A stretch of 64,000 nt of DNA from Cynocephalus volans (lineage: Eukaryota; Chordata; Mammalia; Dermoptera; Cynocephalidae). Positions within the stretch are counted from its first letter, which is position 1. The number at the start of each line of letters is the position of its first letter. The position numbers and the translations under genes were made by a program. Of this stretch, positions 38,201 to 50,200 are shown in pieces. The DNA is taken from NCBI RefSeq assembly GCF_027409185.1, contig NC_084471.1, positions 9,776,035 to 9,840,034 on the forward strand, given 5' to 3'. The notes below the pieces were generated by a model. It was not told the origin of the DNA, searched no databases, and worked only from the letters and a program-made list of their open reading frames with translations.

Positions 38201-41200
38201 GAAGTTCTACAGTCTCTCACATCAAGTATAATGTTATGCACATATACACATATGGTGTGTATGCATAACATACACACATTCTATTTTTTATTGAAACATA
38301 ATTGATTATACATATCTGTGGGGTACAGCACTGAATATCCATACTTGTGTGCAATATGTAAATATCAGAATAATTACTATATTCATCATTACACATTGTA
38401 ATTGTTTTTTGTGGCCCTTTACCAGTTTCTCACTAACCCCCCTGCCCCCTTTCCCACCTCTGGTGGTCTCAGTTCTGTTCTATTGAAAGTTCAGTGAATT
38501 ATTGTGATTGTTGTATCCTTCTGTCTTACTTTATTTATGTTTATTTATTTTTAGCTCCCATTTATGAGTGAGAACATGTGTTTTTTCTCTCTCTGCGCCT
38601 GGCTTATTTCACTTAACAATTTTTTCTTTTTTCTTTTTTTTTTTTTTTTCTTTTTTCGTTTGGTTGTTTGTTTGTTTTTGTGACCGGTAAGGGGATTGTA
38701 ACCCTTGGCGTGGTGTCGCCCGCACCGCGCTCAGCCAGTGAGCGCACCGGCCATCCTAGCGCCGCACTCTCCCGAGTGAGCCATGGGGCCGGCCCTAACA
38801 GTTTTTTCTAAGTTCATCCATGTTGCTGTGAATGGCAGACTTTCATTATTTTTTATGGCCAAGTAGTATTCCATTGTGTACATAAACCACAGTTTCTTTA
38901 TCTAGTCTTCCGTTGTTGCACATTTAGGTGAGTTCCAACTCTTGGCTACTATAAATAGAGCTGCGATAAACATGGGAGTGCATCTCCCTTTGACATGATG
39001 ATTTTCATTCCTTTGGATATATAGCCAGAAGTGGGGGATTGCTGGATTGTATGGCAGTTCTGTCTGTAGTTGTTTGAGGGACCTCCACACTGTTTTCCAT
39101 AATGTTTGCACTAATTTACAGTCCCACCAGCAGTGGGGGGGGGGGCTCCCCTTTCTCCACACCCTCACCAGTGTTTCTTCTTCTCTGTCTTTTCGATAAT
39201 GGCCAGTATTACTGGGGTGAGATGGTATCTCAGTGTGGTTTTGATTTGTATTTCCTGATGCTTAGTGATATTGAGCATTTTTTCATGTGTCTATTGGCCA
39301 TTTTTATATCTTCCTTCCTTTGAGAAATACCTGTTTATCTCCTTTGCCCATTTTTAAGTCAGGTTACTTGTTTTTTTACTAAGTTGTTTGAGTTCCTTGT
39401 ATATTCTGTGTATTAATCCCTTGTTGGATGAATAGTTTACAAATATTTCCTCCCTTTCTGTAGGTTGTCTTTTTGCTCTGTAATTAACAGAGGCTTTTTG
39501 CTCTGTAATTAGCAATAAGTTTCTTTTGCTGGGCAGAGGCTTTTTTGTTTAACATATATATATCCAGGACTATAAATAAATAGTTTATTTTTTTCTTTTG
39601 TTGCCTGTGTTTTTGGAGTCTTATTCATAAGGTCTTTTCCCAGTCCTCCTTACTGAAGTGTTTCCCATATGTTTTCTTTTAGGAGTTTTATAGTTTCATG
39701 TCTTATATGTAAGTCTTTAATCCATTTTGAGTTGATTTTGGTATATGGCAAGAGGTACAGGTCTAGTTTCATTCTTCTACATATGGATGTCCAGTTTTCC
39801 CAGCATCATTTATTGAAGACAATCTTTTCCTCAACATATGTTCTTGCTGCCTTTGTCAAAGATCATTTGGCTGTAAGAATGTGGGTTGACTTCTGGTTTC
39901 TCTGTGCTGTTCCATTAGTTGTGTCCAGTACCATGATGTTTTTATGCTAGTACCATGATGTTTTGGTTACTGTAGCTTTGTAGTATAATTTGAAATGAGG
40001 TAGTGTTATGCATCTGGCTTTGTTTGTTTTTTGCTCAGGATTGCTTTGGCTATTCGTGGTCTTTTGTTGTTCCATATGAATGTTAGGGTTGTTTTTTATA
40101 TTTCTGTGAAGAATGTCATTGGTTATTTCATTGGGAATTGCATTGAATCTGTAAATTATTTTGGGTAGTATGGACATTTTCACAATGTTAATTCTTCCAA
40201 TCCAAGAACATGGAGTGTCTTTCCATCCTTTTGTGTCCTCTTTAATTTCTTTCAGCAGTGATTTGTAGTTCTCATTGTAGAAATCTTTCACCTTCTTGGT
40301 TAAATTTATTTCCTAGGTAGGTATTTTATTTTTTTGGCAACTATTGAAAATGGCCTTGCTTTCTTGTTTTCTTTTTCTGCTAGTATGTTACTGGAGTATA
40401 CAAACGATACTGATTTTTACCTGTTGATTTTGTATCCTGCAACTTTACTGAAATTGCTTATCAGCTCTAATAAGACTATTTTGGTAGATTCTTTAGGCTT
40501 TTATATATATAAGATCATGTCATCTTTAAACAGGGACAGTTTGACTTCATCTTTTCCAATCTGCATGCCCTGTATTTCTTTCTCTTGCCTGATTGCTCTG
40601 GCTAGTACTTCCAATACTGTGTTAAATAGGAGTGGTGAAAGTGGTCATTCTTGTCTTGTTCATATTCTTATATCAGGATGATATTGGTGGTGAGTTTGTC
40701 ATATATGGCTTTTATTGTTTTGAGATACTTTCCTTCAGTACCTAATTTTCCAAGAGTCTTTATCATGAAGGAATGTTGAATTTTGTCAAATGCTTTTTCT
40801 GTGTCTATTAAAATAATAATATGGTTTTTGTCCTTGATTTTGTTGATGTGGTGTATCACATTTATTGACTTGCATGTGTTGAGCCATCCTTGCATCCCTG
40901 GGATGAATCCCACTGATCATGGTGTATAATTTTTTTTGATGTGTTATTATATTCTGATTACCAATATTTTGTTGAGGATTTTTGAATCTGTGTTCATCAG
41001 AGATATTGGTCTTTACTTTTCTTTTGTGTTGTATCTGTGTCTGGTTTTGGTATCAGGGTGATGCTGGCCTCACAGAATGAATTTGGGAGAGTGGCCTGTT
41101 TCATTTTTTTGGACTAGTTTATAGAGAGTTGGTATTTGTTCCTCTTTAAAGATTTGATAGAATTCAGAAGTAAAGCCATCCAGTCCTGCGCTTTTCTTTG

Positions 41201-44200
41201 CTGGGAAACTGATGATTACTGTTTCAGTCTCATTTTTTGTTGGGGGTCTGTTCAGGATTTCTGTTTCTTCTTGGTTAAGTCTTGGTAGTTTTTATGTGTC
41301 TAGAAATTTATCAATTTCCTCCAGGTTTTCATATTTGTTGACATATAGTTGTTTATAGTAGTCTCTAATGATTCTTTGTATTTCTGAGGTAACGGTTGTA
41401 ATGCCTTTTTTTTTGTTTCTGATTTTTGTTATTTGGGTCTTCTCTCTCTCTCTCTCTCTCTCTCTCGTTAACCTAGTTAATGGTTTGCTTGTCTATTTTA
41501 TTTATCTTCTCAAAAAATCAACCTTTTGTTTCACTCATCTTTTGTATCATTTTGGGGGTCTCTATTTCATTTAGTTCTGCTCTGATCTTAATTATTTTTT
41601 TCCATCTACTGATTTTGGGATTGGATTGTTCTTGTTTTTCTAGTTCTTTGAGGTATAGTGTTAGTTTATTTATTTGAAATCTTTTTATTCTTTTAATGTA
41701 CATGCTTATTGCAATAAACTTCCCCTTAGTACTGCAGGTTTTGGTATGATGTGTCTTTACTTTGATTAGTTTCAAGAAATTTTTTGATTTCCTACTTAAT
41801 TTCTTCTTGGACCCATAAGTCATTCAGAAGTATGTTCTTTAATTTCCATGTATTTGTACAGTTTCCACAGTTTCACTTGTTATTCATTTCTAATTTTAAT
41901 CTGTTGTAGTCTGAAAAGATACTTGAAATGATTTCAGTTTTAAGAATTTATTGAGACTTGATTTGTGACCTAAAATGTGCTCTATCCTGGAGAATGTTTC
42001 ATGTGCTAATGAGAAGAATGTATATTCGGTAATGGTTAGATGAAATGTTCTGCGGATATCTTCTAGGTCTAGTTGGTCTAAAGTGTGGTTTAAATCCTGT
42101 GTTTCTCTGTTGATTTGTTGCCTAGATGATCTGTCCAATACTGGCAGTGGGGTGTTCAGGTCCCCAGCTATTATCTTTTTGGATCTATCTCTTTGTTTGT
42201 GTTTCATAGTGTTTGTTTTATATATTTGGGTGCTCCAGTGTGGGTGCATATATATCTATGATTATTATGTCTTCTTGCTGGATAGATCCCTTTATCATTA
42301 CATAATGTCCTTCTTTGTCTCTTTTTATGGTTTTTTGGTTTAAATCTATTTTATCCAGTATAAGAATAGCTACTCTTGCTCATATTTGGTTTCCATTTGC
42401 ATGGTATATCAATTTCCATACCTTCACTATTAGTTTCCTTGTGTCTTTACAGGTGAGGTGAGTCTCTTAAGGAAAGCATATAGTGGGATCTAGCTTTTTA
42501 ACCCAGTCAGTCAGTCAGTGTTTTTGAGTGAGGAATTTAATCCATTTACATTTAGGGTTGTTGTTGAAAGGTCTTGTCTTACTCCTGGCATCTTATCGAT
42601 TTTTGTTTATATGTTTTAAATATCTTTTGTTCCTTTGTTCCCCTTTTATTGTTTGTCTTCGGTTTTTGTTGGTTTTTGAGGTGGTAGATAGAGTGTCTTT
42701 CTCTCTTGCATTTTTGCTTTACCAGTAGGTTTTATTCTTTTTTGTGTATTCATTGTTGTGGTTATATTTTCAGATTCCAGATGCAGGATTCCCTTGAGGA
42801 TTTCCTGCAGGGCTGGTCATGTGATGAACCCCTGCAGTTTTTGTTTGTCTGAGAAATACACTATTTTTCCTTCATTTCTGAAGGATATCCATGCTGGGTA
42901 TCGTATTCTTGGCTGGCAGATTTTTTCCTTTAGTATTTTGAATATAACATCCCATTCTCTTCTGGCCTCTAGAGTTTCAGTTGAGAAGTCTGCTGTTAGT
43001 CTGATGGGGACTCCCTTATAGGTGACTTGACACTTTTGCTGTTTTTAAGATTCTCTCTTTGTCTTTGAGCTTTTCCAGTTTGACTATAATGTGTCTTAGA
43101 GAAGACCTTTTTGGACTGAATCTATTTGTGGATCTTTAAGCCTCCTAGATCTGAAGGTCTGTGTCTCTCTCTGTACCTGGGAAGTTTTCTGTTGAATAGG
43201 TTTTCAATGCCTTTTCCTTTCTCCTCCCTTTCTGGAACCCCCATGATTCTTATGTTTGTGCGTAAGGTTGTCTGCTTGCTCTCTTAGATTTTCTTCATTT
43301 TTTTAAAATTCTTTTTTTGTTTGTTTGTTTTTTGTCTGCCTTGGCTGTTTTGAAAGACCATCTTCAACCTCAGAAATTCTTTCTTCTCCTTGGTCTAATG
43401 TGCTGCTTAAGTTCTCAGTTTTTTTCTTTTCTTTTTTTTTTTTTTAATATTTCACTGAATGAATTCTTCAGTTCCAGGAGTTCTGCTACATTCTTTTTTA
43501 AGGTACTAATCTCTTTGTAAATTTCCTCCTTCATATCCTGGATATTTTTTCTCATTTCATTGTGTTGTCTAACTGAGTTCTCATATCTCATTGAGTTCTC
43601 TTAAGATTGTTGCTCAGAATAGCTTTTCAGCCATTTCAAGGGTTTCCTGGTCTATGGAGTCTTGTATTTGAGAATTACTGTATTCTTTTGGTGGTGTCAT
43701 ATTTTCTCATTTTTTTAATATTTCTAGTATCTCTACATTGACATCTGGTCATCAGGTAGAGCAGTTGCTTCTTCTGTTACTCTAGAGTGTACTTTAAGGA
43801 GAGAGACTTCTTCCTGTAGATGTGTTTTATATTGACCAAGTAGGGTGTTTTAGTATTGGTTCTGGGTAGATGCAGTAGTGTAGTCTCTGTGAGAGTACTT
43901 TGGCCATATTCAGTGTTGGAGTTGCATGTGATGCCTCCATGGCCTAGGCACTGGGTCACTTAGTGATTCCTTGCTGAGGTTAGTGACTCTGAGTTGGTTC
44001 ATCAAGGACGTGGGTGAGCTCTCAAGTTCTTGGGAGAAGTGCCTGGGTGCCCTATTGCTCTTTGGCTGTGGTGGGTGTCCCTGGCTGTGGTGGGTGTCCC
44101 TGGGCAGGCTTGTTGGCACCCTGGCTAGCATCCTGTGACCCTGATGGATGTACTGGAGTGGAGCTCCTCACTTTGAATGTTGACCCTGGGAAGGGTTTCT

Positions 44201-47200
44201 CTTTCCTCTTTCCTAGAGGTAGAGACCCCTCCTGGGTCCTTGATTCCTCCAGTTGGGGGATGGGTTGGTGGTGATTGGGAGCTTTCTTTCTCACTCTTTT
44301 TGGGTATCTTGGGTTTCTGCACTCTTTGTGGGTTCCAAATGTGTCTCTCCCCAGATCAAGGCAGTTGCATGGGCTGCACACATACCTCCCATCCCCTCAT
44401 ATGCTACAGTGTATGGTGGCATAATTCCCCCTGTGGGTTGGGTAATTGGGTTGTGGGTCTGTGCTTGCTCACCTCTTTCCCCAGGCTCCACTGGTGACTC
44501 TTCTCATGTCAGTGCAGCTGAATGGTTGTCAGGCAGCCTTCATGGTGGCTGTGGATGCTGCTGTGGCAGCAAGTCAATCTTGCAGTGGCAGTGCTGTGGC
44601 AGACCACCCATGCAGAAGCAGTGTCTGAGGCAGTGGCAGTGGCTGCCTGTGGCCCTAATGTGTGAATCAGCATTCAGGGAACTTCAAGTAGTTCAATATA
44701 GTTGGTGTAAACAGTGGGAGATAAGTAAAGGATATGATATGCAAAGAAGTTTGGGTTAAAACTTCTAAGATACAGTGTCAAAATGTGGTTGTATCTTTTA
44801 TTCTCTGTTTTTTGTGTTTATATGCAAATAAACATTTACAAATAGATTTTTTATGTAACTGATATCATAGAGTTTCATATCCTGGAGTTTTTTAGGTTAT
44901 TTTGGTGTATTTGTTTCAGAATATAAAGCATTTTCCTATGTGTATCAGCTAGTGACCAGTCCATCCAAGGGGAGAATCCCAAAGGAATATGCTATAAAGG
45001 TGAATGGGAAATAATTTTGCTCCTCCCTCAAGAAAATTCATTTTCTCCAGTCTTGACTCAGTGAGTGGGGGAAATCACCACGGAGGTTTTGAAACCACAA
45101 GCCTTCCCTTAGATTGCAGCCCATATTCTCATCACATGCATCATTTGAAACCTAAAGGTAATATAATTTAACTTAGAGTGGTTCTAGGCTGGTGGAGCTC
45201 CAAAGTGCCTAGCAGAAAGCAACACGATTCTTTGCAGAAGCACTCATCTTCATGAGGGCTAATAGGATTCCACAAGTAAAATTCTAAGGGAAATGAGCAG
45301 CTCATTGCAAAGTAACTAAACTCACAGAGAAGCAAGGTATTGTGAACAAGAACAGTAGTCAGCAGCAGCAGTCCTGGATGGAATCAGAAAATGGAAATTT
45401 CGGTCAAAATCGTAAAAAGTTATTTTATATATATAAGAAAGGCTAGCAAATATTTGCAAGAAACTAAGATTGGGCAAGCAGATTTGAAAATTAATCAAAT
45501 AGAATATGTAGAAATGAAAAATAAAATAACTGAAATTTAAAAATTAATGCATGGTAATCATGGGAACACTGAATATTGACTTAAGCAAAAATCACAGGTG
45601 TTAGAAAGATGAGCAGAGGAAACAGAGGGAATGTGGTATAGGACAGCTAAATTCTCATTCCCTGTAATAGAATATAAATAATATCTAAAATTGATGAATC
45701 AAAACATATTAGTATATTTAATTATATGGAGAGGTGTAAATTCCAAAGTAAACAACTAAAAGAACTTAAAATAATTACCTCCATGGAGGAAGATTGGGTA
45801 AAACACAGAGGGTTGGGTCAAGAATTACTAAATTTTTTCATTTATACTATCCAACTTTTTTAACTGTGCATAATTTGCTTTGATCAAATAAAAATTTAAA
45901 ACTAAAATATTTAATGCATAGCTGTGAATTTGATAATTGTTGAATCTGAGTGATAAGTTCACATTCAAACACACATTTAGCAACATTAGAAACAGCTGAA
46001 GATAGTGATGGACTCACAGTCAACACAGATTTATCAACATATTAGAAACAGCTGAAGATAGAATTAATGAACTAAAAGAAACTGGCATCTAATTCTCAAA
46101 TGCAGTGATTGTGGTCAGACCACCGTGGAATGTTGTTTTCATTTTGCTGAGAGAAAATAACTTTCTATCTGGAATGCTACATCCAGTGATAATCTTTAAA
46201 ACATAAGTGAAATAGAGGCATTATCAGACCATCAAAAACTGTTTTCCGCTAGCAAGATCCTCACTAGAAGAAATTCTAAAGATAGTTCTTCATGCAGAAG
46301 TAGAGTAATCCTAGCTGGAAGGTATGACATGGTAGAAGAAATGAAGAGTAGAGATAGTGGTAGATACCGTATATGGCTAAATCTAGATTAAACATTAACT
46401 ATAAAATAATACTGTCTTGTGAACGTTAAAAAGAAATAAAGGAAGTTAGAATTGAAATATATGACAACAGTAGCACAAAGTTGGGCAGGAGTGAATGGAA
46501 TTAAATTGTATTGTTTGGGATGAAGGCAAACATATTGAATATATTTTAGAATTGGTAAGTTAGGAATGTATGTTGTAATCACTATATAACCTGTAAAAGA
46601 ATAGATACTGTGTATATATCAAAGGTAAAAAAAACTAATTAGTAAAAAGAATATAAGCTATATATATATATGTATATATGCACACCAGAGGTAAAATATT
46701 AATTAGAAAAAAACTGTAGTCAAATAAGAAAGAATGAGAGAGCAGAAAAGGAAACACAGACTGTGTATGACAAATAGCACAAAATAAAATGACAGCTGTA
46801 AATCCAAATAAATGTTAATGAACCAAGTGCTTCAGTTAAAAGAGACTGCATTAGGACTGGCCCATGGCTCACTCAGGAGAGTGTGGTGCTGAGAACACCA
46901 AGCCAAGGGTTAAGATCCCCTCCCCTCACCGGTCATCTCAAAAAAAAAAAAAAAAAAAAAAACTGCATTAGACTTGTTTTTTAAAGGGGGTTGTTGTTTA
47001 TAAAAGACATATCTAAAAGATAAGGATACAGAAAGTTTGAAGGTAAAAATGTGAGAAAAGATATACTAGCCAAATACTAACCAAAAGAATACTGATAAAA
47101 CTAAGATTTTAATATTAATGTCATTATTGCAGAAAAAGGAAGATGACATCATACAGAAAAAAGGCTCAGTACATTAGGGAAATGAAGCAGTTTAAAAAGT

Positions 47201-50200
47201 GTGTTCATCTAATAACATAGTCTCAAAATGTTTAAAGCAAAAAGTAACAAAACTTTAAGGAGAAATATACCAACCTGTCATCAAAGTGAAAGATTTTAAT
47301 GTATCTCTTTCAGTAATTGATAGAACAATGTGGGGGGTGGGGCACCACAAAAATACAGGGGATTGAATAATGCATTTAACAAACTTGACCTAAAGGACAT
47401 AAGCAGAACACTGTATCCAACTACTGAAGGATACAGGTTCTTTTGAAGCCAAACATGGAGCAGCTCTAAAAACTGACCATTTGTGGGCTGTACAGCAAAT
47501 CTTAAACTTGAAAAAGTTTTGAAGTAGTACAGAATGAATTCTTGGACCACAGTGCAGTCAAGCTAGCGATTAGTAACAAAAAAATATCTTCAACAAAGAA
47601 CAAACTTATATGTATGGAAACTAAGAAATACATTTCTGAATTATTTCCCATTTTGTACTAATAACCATTTATTCTGTGGGTTAGATAAGAAATCATAATA
47701 GAAATAAGAAAATTTAGAACTGAGCGAGAGCATAGATAGTACATATTAAAACTTGTTGGTCTGCAGGAGCATGGTGTGGGCTGCAGGTGCCTGTCTTGGT
47801 GCTGGTGTAGGGGATGGGAATCCCAGAAGGGATGGAAGAGCAGGAAGTGAACTGGGACCTGTTAGCATGGAAGGTAATCCTGTGGCCAGGAAACCCACTT
47901 CAGAGTGCAAGGACCTCGCTCCAGCTGGTGTTTGCTAAGGTTCCATTCTGATTGTTCTGTGCCCCGGAAAAGTAGCAATAGCAGCTCCATGTACCCCTGA
48001 GAGCCCTACAGCTAGAGAAGCCACCAGTCCATCCTCTGGTGTTAATGCCTTAATGTCCATGTCTTTTACTATGAGTTACCTCAGATCTTTATTGGAAGTA
48101 GGTGTGGTATTGACCTCAGTAAATGAACACTTGGGGAAGAAGAGTGGACCAGTTGGATACACCTAGGAGAACCTGCTGTCCTTGTTAGCACTTGGGCCTT
48201 TTCCAGCATCCAGAGGTGAAGCCAAGCTGCTCTTACCTCCTCCCTGCTCCCTTCTCCTCCCTCCTGCCCCCTGCACAGGCACCCAGACTTGGAAAGCCCC
48301 ATTTACTGTTAGGGATTCCATTCTCTTCTCTCCAAAGATCCAGCCCTCAAGGTGTTTCGTCCTTGGTCTATCTTGCTTTAGACTGCCCCTGCTTGCACTT
48401 TGAGCTTCCCCTGGCTGTCAACAGCCCAGTATCCAGGCTTTTGTCCATACATTCCAATCCCTCCTTTACTCCTTCCAATGCTCAATACGTCTTGGAAAGG
48501 ACTGCTCCTATAATGATGGAAGGACAACTAAAGGGAAAGTATTGGGTGAGTTTCCTTTTCAATATTTCTGCCATATGGATGCCAGTTTCTGCTTGAGCAC
48601 TTAGGTTCCCAACATCCTGAGGCCCTGGTTCTATTGTAGAATGCTTCTGATTGTTAGAAATTCTTCCTTACAATGAATGAATTCTGCTTTCCTATAATTT
48701 CTACCTATTGAGCCTTCTCTAGAACTAAATAGAACTACCATTTACCCTCCTTTTCAAACTAGAGAATAAAGGTTTGGTTTTAGAAAAAACAAAACAAAAA
48801 CTTGTGGGTACACTGAAAACTATAAATTATCACTGAAAGAAATTAAAGAAGATCTGAATAAATGGAAAGACATCCCATGTTCATGGATTGGAAGACAATA
48901 TTGTTAAGATGGCAGTAGTCCTCCAATGGATCTATAGATTCAGTGTAATCCCCATCAAAATTCCAGCTTGCTTTTTTTTTAGAAATTTACAAACTGATAC
49001 TGAAATTCATATGCCAATGCCAAAACAACCTTGAAAGAGAAGAACAAAGTTGGAGGACTCATACTTTCCAGTTTCAAAACTTACTACAAGACTACAGTAA
49101 TCAAGAGAGACTGGTACTGGCCTAAGGGTAGATAAGATAGATAGATCAGTGGAATAAAACTGAGAGTCCAAAAAATAAACCCTCAAATTTGTGTTCACTT
49201 GGTTTTTGGCAAGAATGCCAAGACATATCAATGGGGAAAGAATAGTCTTTTCAGTAAAGGGTACAAGGACAATGGGATATCCATATGCAAAAGAAGTAAG
49301 TTGACATTTGCACCTACCTCACACCATATATAAAAATTAACTCAAAGTGATCCACACCTAAATTTAAGAGCTAAAACTACAGAACTCTTAGGTGAAACAC
49401 AGGCATAAATCTTCATAGCAGTGGTTTCTTAGGTATAACACCAAAAGCACAAGCAATAAAAGAAAAATGTATATAAATTGGATTTCATTCAAATTTAAGA
49501 CTTTTGTGCTTCAAAGATACTATCAAAAAAGTGATAACAGAATAGAAAATATTTCCAAATCACATGTCTGATAATGATCTAGTATCCGGAATATATAAAG
49601 AATGCTTTCAACTCAAGAATAGAAAGGCAAATAGCCCAATTAAAAAATGTGCAAAGATTCAGATAGACATTGCTGCAATGAAGATATATAAGAGTATTTC
49701 AGAAAGTTCATGGAAAAATTTGCATTATTTTTCGATTCTGTTTTTCCACAAACTTTTCAAAGTACCTTCGTACAAGTGGCCAATTAATACATGAAAAGAT
49801 GCTCAGCAGCACTGGTCATCAGGGAAATACAAATCCAAACCACTGTAAGGTACCACATCACACCCACTAGGATGGCTGTAATCAAAAAGATAGAGGTTGG
49901 CCGGTTAGCTCAGTTGGTTAGAGCGCATTGTTGTAACACCAGACTCAAGGGCTCGGATCCTCATACTGGCCAGCTGCCAAAAAAAGATGGAAAAATAATA
50001 ACAAGTGTTGTGAGGCTGTGGAGAAATTAGAACTCTCATATTTTGCTGATGGGAATATAAAATGGTGTAGCTGCTGCAGAAAACAGCTTGGTGGTTCCTC
50101 AAAATATTAAACATAGAGTTACCATATGACCCAGCATTTCTACTCCTAAGTATATACATACGTAAGAGAATTGAAAATGTATATTCATACAAAAACTTGT

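Larger units (their letters stand above)
38278..44660 (-). mobile_element. Near full-length dead L1, antisense, with nested t-SINE
   Basis: About 6.2 kb excluding the SINE. In order on the plus strand: antisense 3'UTR (38278-38530), ORF2 C- to N-terminus (about 38550-42300), ORF1 region (about 42500-43700) and a GC-richer 5'UTR (about 43750-44660). ORF2 survives only as short frames (39168-38902, 40291-39947, 40913-40668, 41823-41518, 42249-41896), so it is inactive. No clear target duplication was found. Confidence 0.8.

Noticed and set aside
41443-41466. CRISPR-like or tandem array
   Set aside because: Simple CT microsatellite in an L1. No direct-repeat/spacer structure exists anywhere in the window.
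44014-44759. ORFs up to 168 codons near 44.0-44.8 kb
   Set aside because: They fall in the GC-richer 5'UTR of the antisense L1, and the translations look like random reading.
47753-47938. 61-codon ORF as a functional small gene
   Set aside because: It starts in the target-site duplication and lies in a retrocopy. The frame continues after a stop, which fits a decayed coding region better than a gene.
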